Shown: piece by piece, positions 49,772-58,944 of the stretch | Numbering within the stretch: the first letter of the stretch is position 1 | How the letters are laid out: every line of letters begins with the position of its first letter | Origin: Paenibacillus silvae | GTDB taxonomy: Bacteria; Bacillota; Bacilli; Paenibacillales; Paenibacillaceae | DNA length: 64,000 bases | Reading direction: 5' to 3' | Assembly (NCBI RefSeq): GCF_014639235.1 | Contig: NZ_BMFU01000001.1 | Span: forward strand, 620,001-684,000 | Notes under the pieces: generated by a model | What the model saw: the letters and a program-made list of their open reading frames with translations, nothing else | Told to the model about the DNA's origin: nothing | Database searches by the model: none | Translations under genes and position numbers: made by a program

Positions 49772-51076
49772 TTATTGCTGTAACGTGTTATTCCATACGC
49801 TTTTGCCATCCACCCATGTTTGTACCGGCCAGCCTTTCAGCTTCCAGCCTGTGAATGGTGTGTTTCTTCCCTTGGTCGCAAACGTTGCCGGGTCAACCGC
49901 TTTCTCTTCACCCAGATCAATCATGGTCAGATCGGCAGGTGCTCCCGCTTCCAGTTTACCCGTATCCAGTCTGAATACACGAGCAGGATCAGTCGTCATG
50001 CGTTTCACCAGGAAATCCAGTGTCCATAATCCCGTTTCAACAAACTTGGTGTAAAGCAGTGGGAAGGCTGTTTCGAATCCAACGATACCGAATGGTGCGA
50101 GCTCCATGCCTTTTGCCTTCTCTTCTTCACTGTGCGGTGCATGGTCGGTCACGATCATATCAAGTGTTCCGTCCAGCAAACCTTCGATACAAGCCTGCAC
50201 ATCACGTGGCGAGCGCAGTGGCGGGTTCATTTTCCAATTCGCATCCATACCTGGAATATCTTCATCCGACAGCACCAGGTGATGAGGACAAACCTCTGCC
50301 GTCACCTTGATACCGATGGATTTCGCCAGACGGATCAAACGAACCGATTGCTCTGTGCTGACGTGGCACACATGGTAGTGTACACCTGTTGCTTCAGCCA
50401 GCAGAATGTCGCGGCCTACATGAATCGCTTCGGATTCATTTGGAATACCTTTGATCCCGTGACGCTTGGAGAATTCACCTTCAGTCACATATCCGCCAAC
50501 AACCAGTGAATCATCCTCGCAGTGAGCAATGACCGGCATATCCATGCTGGCTGCCAGACTCATGGCATCCTTCATCATCTGTGCATTCTGTACACCTACT
50601 CCGTCGTCCGTGAACCCAATCGCGCCTGCGGCTTTCAAGGCAGCAAAGTCGGTCAGCTCGCGTCCGAGCTCGTTTTTGGTTATTGCCGCATAAGGCAGTA
50701 CTTTAACGAGATCCGCTTCCTTCGCTTTGTTCAGCACCAGTTCTACAACCTCTGGGGTGTCGGTTACAGGTCTTGTGTTTGGCATGCAGGCAATCGTTGT
50801 AAAACCACCCTGTGCAGCGGAGCGTGCGCCTGTTTCAATCGTCTCTTTGTGTTCGAATCCAGGCTCGCGTAGATGCACATGCATATCGATCAATCCAGGA
50901 ATGACCAGTTTTCCTGAAGCATCTGTTACATTTTGCGCTGACTTCTCGGCGTTCCGTACGATTTCACTTTCCGGGTCAGCGATCGTTTTAATTTTACCTT
51001 CTTCTATAAGAATGGTTTTCCGTTCAAGCTCCCCTTCTTGATTCAAGACGTTTGCGTTTTTAATCACCTGTACCAT
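49772..51076 (-). CDS. pyrC: Dihydroorotase
   Basis: Cyclises carbamoyl aspartate to dihydroorotate; 434 residues, the long class I type of Firmicutes. The metal site is HVHLREPGFEHKE (HxH), with the second-metal segments VCHVSTEQSV and the final VTDHAPHSEEEKAKGM (catalytic Asp in TDHAP). The C-terminal strand region (AGAPADLTMIDLGEEKAV) is typical. GCGGAGGTC precedes the ATG. It follows pyrB with a 126-base gap and precedes the repeat-containing intercistronic region. Confidence 0.97.
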   Translation of the reverse strand: MVQVIKNANVLNQEGELERKTILIEEGKIKTIADPESEIVRNAEKSAQNVTDASGKLVIPGLIDMHVHLREPGFEHKETIETGARSAAQGGFTTIACMPNTRPVTDTPEVVELVLNKAKEADLVKVLPYAAITKNELGRELTDFAALKAAGAIGFTDDGVGVQNAQMMKDAMSLAASMDMPVIAHCEDDSLVVGGYVTEGEFSKRHGIKGIPNESEAIHVGRDILLAEATGVHYHVCHVSTEQSVRLIRLAKSIGIKVTAEVCPHHLVLSDEDIPGMDANWKMNPPLRSPRDVQACIEGLLDGTLDMIVTDHAPHSEEEKAKGMELAPFGIVGFETAFPLLYTKFVETGLWTLDFLVKRMTTDPARVFRLDTGKLEAGAPADLTMIDLGEEKAVDPATFATKGRNTPFTGWKLKGWPVQTWVDGKSVWNNTLQQ

Positions 51077-51202
51077 AATTGACCTCCGCTTCAGTTCTGT
51101 CCAGCAGATTGAATCCGCTGAATGAATGGTTTATCGTCTACTCTGCTTGTTATTCTGCAAAAAACATCATCTCGCCAGCCTATGACTTTCGTTTAGACCC
51201 TG

Positions 51203-52117
51203 TTACAGCTTCATCGCACGTTCCATAACCGCCATGCGGATCGGAACTCCGTTAGCCATCTGCGGGAAAATTCGTGAAGCTTCGCTCTCCACAACCGCAT
51301 CATCCACCTCGACGTTACGGTTTACCGGAGCAGGGTGCATAATAATCGTGCTTGGCTTCAGGCGGGATGCCCGTTCTTCCGTCAATCCGTAGTGTTCACG
51401 ATAATCCTCAGCTGAAGTGATCAGTCCATGCTGGTGACGTTCAAGTTGAACCCGGAGCATCATGACTACATCAGCATCCAGCGCTTCCTCAAGAGCCACA
51501 TAAGGTGCGTGCGGTGCAAGCTCGGGAGCTTGCATCGTTGGCGGTGCACAGAAGCGCACATCTGCACCAAACTTTTGCAATGCCCACAGATTGGAGCGCG
51601 CGACCCGGCTGTGCAAAATATCTCCGATGATCGACACTCGCAAGCCTTTCAGTTCACCGAAGGTCTTCCGCATCGTATAGAGATCAAGCAGTGCCTGTGT
51701 TGGATGCTCATTGTTCCCGTCTCCCGCATTCACAAGTGGCACGTTCACTTTCTGGGCCAGCTGCTGCAGCACACCAGCCGGTTTCAGCCGGATAACCCCT
51801 GCATCAATGCCCATTGATTCCAGTGTGCGAACCGTATCGTAGATCGATTCTCCCTTTTCCACACTGGATGCGGCTGCCGTAAAGTTCAGTACTTGAGCTC
51901 CCAAGCGTTTCTCGGCCATCTCGAAGGAGAAGCGGGTACGCGTGCTGTTCTCAAAGAACATGTTGGCTACAAAGCGAGATTCCAGAATCGGAACCAGCTT
52001 TTCTTGCTGGGCTTCCCAGTGGGCTGCACGATTCAGAATGGATTCAATCTCTTCACGGCTAATGTCCTTAAGTCCAAGCAAGCTTCGGTCTTTCAACGCT
52101 GTCTGTGTAATCATCAT
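51203..52117 (-). CDS. pyrB: Aspartate carbamoyltransferase catalytic chain
   Basis: Couples carbamoyl phosphate to aspartate; 304 residues. The carbamoyl-phosphate site is FFENSTRTRFSFEMAEKRLG (STRTR), with the 80s-loop region SSVEKGESIYDT. The aspartate-binding HPAPVNRNVEVDD end is present. No pyrI gene follows, as expected for the unregulated Firmicutes type. It starts four bases inside the pyrR end (ATGA overlap), so pyrR and pyrB are coupled. An ATG three bases on is an alternative start. Confidence 0.97.
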   Translation of the reverse strand: MMITQTALKDRSLLGLKDISREEIESILNRAAHWEAQQEKLVPILESRFVANMFFENSTRTRFSFEMAEKRLGAQVLNFTAAASSVEKGESIYDTVRTLESMGIDAGVIRLKPAGVLQQLAQKVNVPLVNAGDGNNEHPTQALLDLYTMRKTFGELKGLRVSIIGDILHSRVARSNLWALQKFGADVRFCAPPTMQAPELAPHAPYVALEEALDADVVMMLRVQLERHQHGLITSAEDYREHYGLTEERASRLKPSTIIMHPAPVNRNVEVDDAVVESEASRIFPQMANGVPIRMAVMERAMKL

Positions 52118-52677
52118 GCCTGCTCCCCCCGGTTCTGAATGATTTTGACTTCGTCCTGTCCATCCGTTTCCATCAGCGCAACCTCGATCTCTTCTGATTT
52201 GGAGGTCGGTACGTTTTTACCGATAAAATCAGGTCTGATCGGAAGCTCCCGGTGTCCGCGGTCTGCGAGTACAGCCAGCTGTATGTTCTGGGGTCTCCCG
52301 CAGTCCATCAGCGCATCCATCGCGGCCCGAATCGTACGTCCGGTGTACAGCACATCATCGAACAAGATCACTTTCTTGTTGTGGATGGAAAGGGATTCAG
52401 GTGTCATAATCAACAGTTCCCTGCGGTTCGCCTGATTGTTATCCAGACGGTCATCGCGATAAGGGGTTACATCCAGTTCGCCCCATGGAACTTTGGCGCC
52501 TTCAATCTCTTCAATCTTGGCGGCGATTCGTTCGGCCAGGTACACTCCGCGTGTGCGGATTCCAACCAGTACGCAATCGTCGATGCCTTTGTTCTTCTCC
52601 AGTATTTCGTGGGCAATCCTTGTCAGTGCTCGGCGGATCGCCGTTTCATCCATAATGACATGTGTTTCTGTGCTCAT
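52114..52677 (-). CDS. pyrR: Bifunctional pyr operon attenuation regulator and uracil phosphoribosyltransferase
   Basis: RNA-binding regulator that, with UMP, stabilises an anti-antiterminator hairpin in the leader and so causes termination. ATG 52677 after GGAGG gives 187 residues; longer in-frame codons overlap the leader terminator and are not translated. The PRPP-binding motif VILFDDVLYTGRTIRAAMDAL and the basic patch (TPYRDDRLDNNQANRRE) that contacts RNA are visible. First gene of the operon; pyrP, next in Bacillus subtilis, is absent. Confidence 0.96.
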   Translation of the reverse strand: MSTETHVIMDETAIRRALTRIAHEILEKNKGIDDCVLVGIRTRGVYLAERIAAKIEEIEGAKVPWGELDVTPYRDDRLDNNQANRRELLIMTPESLSIHNKKVILFDDVLYTGRTIRAAMDALMDCGRPQNIQLAVLADRGHRELPIRPDFIGKNVPTSKSEEIEVALMETDGQDEVKIIQNRGEQA

Positions 52678-52732
52678 GCGTTCAGCCTCCTCAGGATGTT
52701 CCTTCGAAATCATGGCCCCGTGACGAGGAGAA

Positions 52733-52885
52733 CAAAAAAGACTCCTTGCCGTGTTTATTGGCAAGGAGTCTCCAAACTTCAGACGTCGCTGAAGAACGTT
52801 TACTCTCGGGATGCATCTCTTATCTGCCGCAGCAAATAAACGATGTATCATTCACGTTACCTTGCCAGTCTCACGGGACTGATTT
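52733..52885 (-). promoter_or_regulatory. PyrR-type transcription attenuator
   Basis: In the leader, on the minus strand, TTTAAATCAGTCCCGTGAG (PyrR-binding hairpin AGTC..GACT at 52866-52882) is followed by GGCAAGG (52860-52866). The terminator AGACTCCTTGCC/GGCAAGGAGTCT with a T run is at 52733-52771. The upstream GGCAAGG can pair with the CCTTGCC of the terminator arm, so antiterminator and terminator exclude each other, the known PyrR logic. Confidence 0.85.
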
Positions 52886-52959
52886 AAAGGTGCTATTCAT
52901 GTCGTGCATATGAGGAACCTCACAGAGTTCTATCTCATTATGCCCGTTTGTCTTCATGA

Positions 52960-52988
52960 ATTATGACAGAAAGACAACTCTCTGTCAA
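52960..52988 (-). promoter_or_regulatory. Sigma-A promoter of the pyr operon
   Basis: -35 TTGACA (52983-52988), 17-base spacer, -10 CATAAT (52960-52965) on the minus strand, about 75 bases upstream of the PyrR-binding hairpin. Confidence 0.75.
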
Positions 52989-53351
52989 CACCTCACCATC
53001 TCAGGTGCATATCCTCTGCTTTATCTATGATTAGAATCAGCATTTGGGCCGAAAAACATCCATGTCACATCACATGTCATTCGTCGTTTATAATTATACA
53101 ACAAACCTGCATATTTATCCATAGACAATTACAGCAAGCCGCTTATCCAATTTTCACCTGTGCAAACCAGTCGTTATTTTAGATGTAATAACATGAATCA
53201 GTCCACTGTAAATTGGGGAAAGTTTATACACAGCACCATTTAATAAAAGCTTTCTTTTTCCGATATACATATAGCTTGGGAGCAGACGACGGAAGGATGA
53301 CCAGCCTTCCTATGCTCAAACTCCCGCACTGTTATAAGAAGGAGGACATCA

Positions 53352-56027
53352 ATGCGTCACATATGGCATATTTACAAGACAGACTGGATGCATATTTTGA
53401 AAGTACCGACAGGCATATTTTTGATTGCTGCAATTATTCTTCTACCTGGTGTGTATGATTGGGTAAATGTGGAATCCGTCTGGGACCCGTACAGCAATAC
53501 ACAAGGCATCAAAATAGCTGTTACCAGTGAAGATCAAGGTGCAACCGTCACGGGAACTTCGGTCAATATAGGTGAGGAGCTCATTCGAAGTTTAAAGCAA
53601 AACAAAAAGCTGGGATGGACCTTCGTTGATAAGGAAGAGGCAAGCCGCGGAGTTCAAACAGGGGAGTATTACGCCAGCTTGCTGATTCCTGCTGATTTTT
53701 CGTCCAAAATAACTGGCATTGTGGAAGGCAAGCTGGACAGGCCGGAAGTAATCTATACCGTTAATGAAAAGGTAAACGCCATCGCGCCCAAAATAACAGG
53801 TTCCGGTGTGTCAGCGATTACCAAACAAATTAACGAGAATTTCACCGAAGCCGTCAGTGAAGCAGTGCTCACCAAGCTGAAGGAAGCCGGGATCGAGGTC
53901 AATGCCCAGCTTCCAACGCTGCGTAAAATGGAACACGGCATCTTTATGCTGGAGAAAAATCTTCCTGCCATTCAGGCGGCTGGTCAAAAGGTATTGGAAG
54001 TGGATCAGGCCATGCCCGAGATTGTGACACAAGCACAAAAAATCGTAGAGCTGGAGAAGCGCTTGCCTGAAATTAATGAAGCGGCCGGATACGTACTGAA
54101 GGTACAGCAATACTGGCCGCAGATTAAAGCAGCCGCTGCCGAAGTCGTGGCTCTGGAGGCCCGCATTCCTGACATTCAGCAGGCGGTTGCCCGCATTCAG
54201 GAAGTGGATGCCAACTTCGGACAAGTATCTGGCGTAATACAGACTGCGTTGGATAAAACCGACAAAGCACTGGCAATAGTATCTGCTGCCGAGCAGGATC
54301 TTGATAAAATATCCGACATCGCTGCAAGTGGAGCGCAGCTGACCGAGGGCCTGGATCGCTTCGTTGATGTCACTCAGGAGGCGTTCCAGACAATTACACC
54401 AACGATCAGGCAAAACCTGCTGCTGATCCAGCAAATTACCACTGCGGCTGGTGATGTATCTGCACAATTAAATGAAACCGATCTGAGCAAGCTTCCAAGC
54501 GCAGACGATATAGACCGTATTACATCACGTTTAGGCACTGCCTTGAAAATCGTGGACAGCATGGCTGCCCTGCTTGGGAAAATGGATGACTTACTTCCGT
54601 CTCATCCGCTATCTGCAAAGGTACAGCAATTGCAAACGATATCCGATCAGCTTCAGCAGCAGATACGGATTGCCGGCATCATCAGTAACGCACTGCGTAA
54701 CAATACTACGCCCCCGGCAGACATTGTTGCCAGATTAAACGAGATTACAAGTAGTATAAGCAGCGGCATAGATCGGTTCATCAGCACCTATGACAGCGAA
54801 ATCTCTCCTGCGCTCTCGGCAGGTACGGATCAATTAAAATCGATCCTCTCGGCTTCAGCAACTACACTGGAGGGAGTACAGGAGCGTCTTCCCGACATAG
54901 CAGACATTCTTGCAACGGCAAAGCAAGGGATTACGTTTGGGCAATCCGAGCTTGAGAAAATTCAGGGTGATCTGCCTCAGATTCAGGCTAAAATACATGA
55001 AATCTCGCAAGCTCTGGGTACAAAAAGCAAAGCCTTCATCCAGGCACTCCATACCGTGTCCTCTCTTGTTCAGCGTGACCTGCCCAAGCTTGAGGACAAG
55101 CTGAATGCAGCCGCCGACTTCGTTCGTAATGATTTGCCGCAGGCAGAGAAGCAGATTAGCAAGGCGTCCAGCTTTGTACAGCATCAGCTGCCTGAGGTGC
55201 AGAAGGGTGTTCATCGTGTAGCGGGCCTTGTACGTGATGACCTGCCTGCACTGGAAAATGCGATCCGCAAAGCTGCAGTCAAGCTGAGAGAAGTCGAAGG
55301 CAATAATCAGTTTGCCGAGCTTGCCAAGCTGCTGCGGGGGGATATCGAAAAGGAAAGTGCCTTTCTCGCAAGTCCTGTACAGATTAAAGAACAGCAGTTG
55401 TATCCTATCCCGAATTACGGCTCAGCCATGTCTCCCTTCTATGCTGTATTGTCTTTGTGGGTGGGCTCGACCCTCCTTATATCATTGCTGCGTGCGGAAG
55501 CGGAAAATCCGGAGGCACAATATCGCGGATATGAGCTGTACCTTGGTCGTCTCGCCACGTTTCTGACGATTGGACTTTTACAGGCGCTATGCGTCACGGC
55601 AGGAGATATGCTGATTCTCGGAACTTACGTGGCAGATAAATGGTGGTTCATTCTGTTTGCAATGCTCGTAAGTGCCGTCTTTGTAACCATCACATACACG
55701 CTGCTGTCCGTGTTCGGTAATATCGGCAAGGGCATTGCCATTATTTTTATGGTGTTTCAATTTTCCAGTTCGGGCGGCACCTTTCCGATCAGCATGACAT
55801 CGCCCTTTTTCCAGGCGCTCAATCCGTTCATGCCGTTCACCTATGCGATCAGCCTGCTGCGAGAAGCGGTTGGCGGCATTCTATGGTCTACAGCCATTAA
55901 GGACATTCTGTGGTTATGTCTGTTCATTGCACTAAGTCTGGTTCTGGCTTTGCTGTTAAAACGTCCGTTAAGCAGTCTGACCAAACGATCTGCCGAAAAT
56001 GCGAAAAAAACAAAAATCATCGCTTGA
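53352..56027 (+). CDS. YhgE/Pip-type large membrane protein with tandem helical repeats
   Basis: ATG 53352 after GGAGG; 891 residues. One helix near the N-terminus (VPTGIFLIAAIILLPG), an extracytoplasmic region of about 650 residues and five C-terminal helices of ABC-2/YhgE type (LSLWVGSTLLISLLR to LCLFIALSLVLALLL). The outside region has about 17-residue repeats starting with Leu/Met/Ile-Pro: LPTLRKMEHGIFMLEKN, LPAIQAAGQKVLEVDQA, MPEIVTQAQKIVELEKR, LPEINEAAGYVLKVQQY, and a second set near residues 570-645 (DLPKLEDKLNAAADFVRN and three more). This suggests a long rod. Members are linked to phage infection (Pip) or type VII secretion accessory roles. It is monocistronic. Confidence 0.85.
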   Translation: MRHIWHIYKTDWMHILKVPTGIFLIAAIILLPGVYDWVNVESVWDPYSNTQGIKIAVTSEDQGATVTGTSVNIGEELIRSLKQNKKLGWTFVDKEEASRGVQTGEYYASLLIPADFSSKITGIVEGKLDRPEVIYTVNEKVNAIAPKITGSGVSAITKQINENFTEAVSEAVLTKLKEAGIEVNAQLPTLRKMEHGIFMLEKNLPAIQAAGQKVLEVDQAMPEIVTQAQKIVELEKRLPEINEAAGYVLKVQQYWPQIKAAAAEVVALEARIPDIQQAVARIQEVDANFGQVSGVIQTALDKTDKALAIVSAAEQDLDKISDIAASGAQLTEGLDRFVDVTQEAFQTITPTIRQNLLLIQQITTAAGDVSAQLNETDLSKLPSADDIDRITSRLGTALKIVDSMAALLGKMDDLLPSHPLSAKVQQLQTISDQLQQQIRIAGIISNALRNNTTPPADIVARLNEITSSISSGIDRFISTYDSEISPALSAGTDQLKSILSASATTLEGVQERLPDIADILATAKQGITFGQSELEKIQGDLPQIQAKIHEISQALGTKSKAFIQALHTVSSLVQRDLPKLEDKLNAAADFVRNDLPQAEKQISKASSFVQHQLPEVQKGVHRVAGLVRDDLPALENAIRKAAVKLREVEGNNQFAELAKLLRGDIEKESAFLASPVQIKEQQLYPIPNYGSAMSPFYAVLSLWVGSTLLISLLRAEAENPEAQYRGYELYLGRLATFLTIGLLQALCVTAGDMLILGTYVADKWWFILFAMLVSAVFVTITYTLLSVFGNIGKGIAIIFMVFQFSSSGGTFPISMTSPFFQALNPFMPFTYAISLLREAVGGILWSTAIKDILWLCLFIALSLVLALLLKRPLSSLTKRSAENAKKTKIIA

Positions 56028-56053
56028 TTGATTTTCACTTCACCGTCTATATA

Positions 56054-56230
56054 ACTTGAACTAAAGATTTTACACAGTCCACTCCAATGACAGAATAACC
56101 TTCCAATCGCTGTTATCCCCGGATTTTTTAGATTCCCTTTTCCAAAGGGTAAAATCCGGGGATAAAGGCGAACGCTTCGCTTTTTCAGTTTTTTTCTGTC
56201 CTCTCCGTTAAAGTGTAAATATTAGTTGTA
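56054..56230. repeat. Palindromic dispersed repeat, copy 3
   Basis: About 177 bp from ACTTGAACTAAAG to TATTAGTTGTAAATA. Arms TTTACAC/GTGTAAA and GACAGAATAA/TTTTCTGTC pair, and the inner CCGGATTTT...AAAATCCGG closes the hairpin. Nearly identical to copy 1. It begins 27 bases after the YhgE-type stop codon, so it could terminate that transcript. Confidence 0.75.
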
Positions 56231-56272
56231 AATACTTTCCAATAAATTTACCATAAGCAAATAGGAAAAAAT

Positions 56273-56308
56273 AGGGCTTCCTGAACATCATGTTCAGAGG
56301 CCCTTTTC
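56273..56308 (+). terminator. Terminator downstream of the YhgE-type gene
   Basis: AGGGC-TTC-TGAACA pairs with TGTTCA-GA-GCCCT and continues in a T run on the plus strand. Confidence 0.65.
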
Positions 56309-56546
56309 TCATTTATTTTTTTGTTTTTTTCTTTTACTTCTGCTTGATCGAACGCTGCTCTTCCAGCTGCGTATAGGATTGCTTTATTGTGGAAAACATG
56401 GAGTCACTGCATATAATCGTTTTATCAATACAAAATCGCAACCTTCGTATCTTTCAACCTGATCCTGTCTATACAAATAACGCAAAGACTTAATCATAAG
56501 ATTCTTGGTTATTTTTGTTAAGAGAATATAAAGTATATTTTGACAG

Positions 56547-56576
56547 AAAAAAGAGACCGTTTCCGGTCTCTTTTTT
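56547..56576. terminator. Bidirectional terminator, end of dapL transcript
   Basis: AAAAAAGAGACCG pairs with CGGTCTCTTTTTT around four bases and has T runs on both sides. On the minus strand it lies 40 bases after the dapL stop. Confidence 0.85.
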
Positions 56577-56615
56577 CTTTATGCTTTACATCATCTATTT
56601 TACTGAATGTTTCAA

Positions 56616-57869
56616 TTAAAATTCAAACTCTACATCGCTCAGACGACGTTTAATTTCAGCAATAACCCGTTCCTCTTCCTCTTCGCCATTTGCAATAAAC
56701 GTTACGGAGAAACGAACAAAGTTTCCTGCATCATCCCAAGGTACGGAGGAGATCAGCTTCTCACGGATCAGGAATTGAGAGAAATCCTCACCGGATTCGA
56801 AGCGGCGTCCGCCTACAACACCTTTTGGCGCTTCTACGTAAAGGAAGAAGGAGCCTTTCGGTTTCTCAGCCTGGAAGCCAAGTTCGTTCAATGCTGCAAC
56901 CAGCATGTCATGACGACGGGAATATTTCTCAGCAATTTTCTCAGTAATTTCCGGATGATTCAAGCCATACGCTGCCGCTTTCTGGATTGCGATGAATTGA
57001 CCGGAGTCATTGTTGTCCTTCACATCACTGAATGCTTTGACAACGAGCGGATTACCAGCAACAAAGCCAATTCTCCAGCCCGTCATGTTGTAGGATTTGG
57101 ACAAGGAGTGAAGCTCCACACCAACATCCTTGGCACCAGGCACGGACAGGAAGCTGAACGGTTTTTTACCGTCATATGTCAAGGCTGCATAGGGTGCATC
57201 ATGTACAACAACGACATTGTATTTTTTCGCCCATGCAACAACCTCAGTGAAAAACTCCACTGTAGCACTTGCACCAGTCGGGTTGTTCGGGTAGTTCAGA
57301 TAGAGCAATTTTGCGCGTTTTGCAATATCCTCAGGGATTGCTTGCAGATCAGGCAGGAAGTTGTTTTCTTTCGTCAATTGAACGTTAAACACTTCTCCGC
57401 CTAGATATTTGGTATGCGTACCCATTACCGGGTAACCAGGAACCGTCATAATAGTTACGTCTCCCGGATTGATGAAGCAGGATGGCAGCATCGCTAAAGC
57501 TGGCTTGGAGCCGATAGAGTGAACAATCTCTGTATCTGCATCAATTCCATCAACGTTAAATACGTTTTTCAGGTAGGCTGCTGCCGCTGCCTTGAATTCA
57601 GGAATACCGTTATCGGCATATCCGCGGTTCTCCGGCTTGGCCGCTTCTGCAGCAAGTGCAGCAACGATGCCTGCATCTGCCATTTCATCCGGTTCACCCA
57701 CCCCAAGGTCGATCAGCTCGACATCGGGAAAGTCTTTTTTGGCAGAAGCTTTGGCACGTTTGATTTTCTCGAATTTATAGATGTTCGTGTCTTTACCATA
57801 GTTGGAGCCGCCGATACGGTCGGCAAAATTAGTTTGGATGTACGTTTCTTGATATTGTTCAATACTCAT
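56616..57869 (-). CDS. dapL: LL-diaminopimelate aminotransferase
   Basis: PLP enzyme converting tetrahydrodipicolinate to LL-diaminopimelate in one step, bypassing the DapD/E branch; 417 residues. Fold type I motifs are LGVGEPDEMADAG, YADNGIPEFKAAAAAYL, YLNYPNNPTGA, HDAPYAALTY and the PLP Lys in LSKSYNMTGWRIGFVAG, with the final FVRFSVTF Arg. Length and motifs match the bacterial DapL of clostridia and Paenibacillus-type organisms. It feeds meso-DAP for peptidoglycan and lysine. Its start ATG has a rather distant GAGGAG. Confidence 0.92.
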   Translation of the reverse strand: MSIEQYQETYIQTNFADRIGGSNYGKDTNIYKFEKIKRAKASAKKDFPDVELIDLGVGEPDEMADAGIVAALAAEAAKPENRGYADNGIPEFKAAAAAYLKNVFNVDGIDADTEIVHSIGSKPALAMLPSCFINPGDVTIMTVPGYPVMGTHTKYLGGEVFNVQLTKENNFLPDLQAIPEDIAKRAKLLYLNYPNNPTGASATVEFFTEVVAWAKKYNVVVVHDAPYAALTYDGKKPFSFLSVPGAKDVGVELHSLSKSYNMTGWRIGFVAGNPLVVKAFSDVKDNNDSGQFIAIQKAAAYGLNHPEITEKIAEKYSRRHDMLVAALNELGFQAEKPKGSFFLYVEAPKGVVGGRRFESGEDFSQFLIREKLISSVPWDDAGNFVRFSVTFIANGEEEEERVIAEIKRRLSDVEFEF

Positions 57870-57981
57870 AAATGCGATTCATCTCCTCATTGTGACGCAA
57901 ATTTCTCATGTCTTAATATGAAGCATTTGAGCATACAACACCATGGACAAAATATCCGAACATTTGTACTTTCTACAAACG

Positions 57982-58944
57982 TCAGCGGCTTCTGAGCGAA
58001 GCCAGTACATCCTCCATATCCTGCGGGATTGGTGCGCTGAATTCCATGTATTCTCCTGTAGAAGGATGTACGAAGCCAAGCGTTGCAGCATGCAAGGCCT
58101 GTCCGTTCATTTTGATCCCTTTGTTGCGTCCGTATGTTGGATCACCCACGAGTGGATGCCCGATAAATTTCATATGCACCCGAATCTGGTGGGTACGTCC
58201 TGTTTCGAGCTTTAACTCCAGCAAAGTGTAATCGTTAATGCGCTCGGTCACTGTAAAATGAGTCACCGCATGTTTGCTGTTGCGCTCGGTCACGGTGTAC
58301 ATTTTACGATCATTCGTGTCACGGCCAATGGGTGCATCAATCGTACCCTGATCATGGCTCAGATGACCATGCACCAGCGCAATATAACGTCGGTTCACGC
58401 TGTGTTCTTTCAACTGTGCAGCCAGGGAGGCGTGGGCATGATCATTTTTGGCTGCCATAATCAAACCTGATGTGTCTTTATCGATTCGGTGTACAATTCC
58501 CGGACGCAGCTCCCCGTTAATGCCGGACAGATCCTTGCAATGATACATCAAAGCGTTCACAAGCGTGCCTGACGTATGACCTGGTGCTGGATGCACAACA
58601 AGTCCGCGCTGTTTGTTAATAACAATGAGGTCACTGTCTTCATACACCACTTCGAGCGGGATATCCTCTGCGATAATTTCCACAGCTGCCGGCTCAGGAA
58701 TATGCAGAACGATCTGATCGCCTTCAGACAGCTTGGCGTTGGCTTTCACAATAGCACCGTTTACTGTAACCGCACCGTCTCCGATCCATAGCTGGACCTG
58801 GGAACGGGATACGTCCTCTAAAGCATCGGTAATGTATTTGTCCACGCGTTCTTTCTTATGTTCAGCGGCAACGGTCCATTCCATACGTTCCTCACCGTTA
58901 AATTCTTCTTCGTTATGAACCTGTTCTTCATTCACATTACTCAT
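57982..58944 (-). CDS. RluA-family (RluD-type) rRNA pseudouridine synthase
   Basis: ATG 58944 gives 320 residues; upstream in-frame codons belong to lspA. Residues 20-85 are an S4 RNA-binding domain (KKERVDKYITDALEDVSRSQVQLWIGDGAVTVNG). The catalytic domain begins IPLEVVYEDSDLIVINKQRGLVVHPAPGH, with the catalytic Asp in GIVHRIDKDTSGLIMAAKND and the C-terminal LETGRTHQIRVHMKFIGHPLVGDPTYG. RluD isomerises uridines in helix 69 of 23S rRNA; the exact target here is assumed. The gene overlaps lspA by eight bases, the common lspA-rluD pairing. Confidence 0.92.
   Translation of the reverse strand: MSNVNEEQVHNEEEFNGEERMEWTVAAEHKKERVDKYITDALEDVSRSQVQLWIGDGAVTVNGAIVKANAKLSEGDQIVLHIPEPAAVEIIAEDIPLEVVYEDSDLIVINKQRGLVVHPAPGHTSGTLVNALMYHCKDLSGINGELRPGIVHRIDKDTSGLIMAAKNDHAHASLAAQLKEHSVNRRYIALVHGHLSHDQGTIDAPIGRDTNDRKMYTVTERNSKHAVTHFTVTERINDYTLLELKLETGRTHQIRVHMKFIGHPLVGDPTYGRNKGIKMNGQALHAATLGFVHPSTGEYMEFSAPIPQDMEDVLASLRSR

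Larger units (their letters stand above)
56231..56615. other. Intergenic region with two terminators
   Basis: About 385 bases between the repeat and dapL. It holds the terminators at 56273-56308 and 56547-56576. No gene is supported. Confidence 0.4.
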
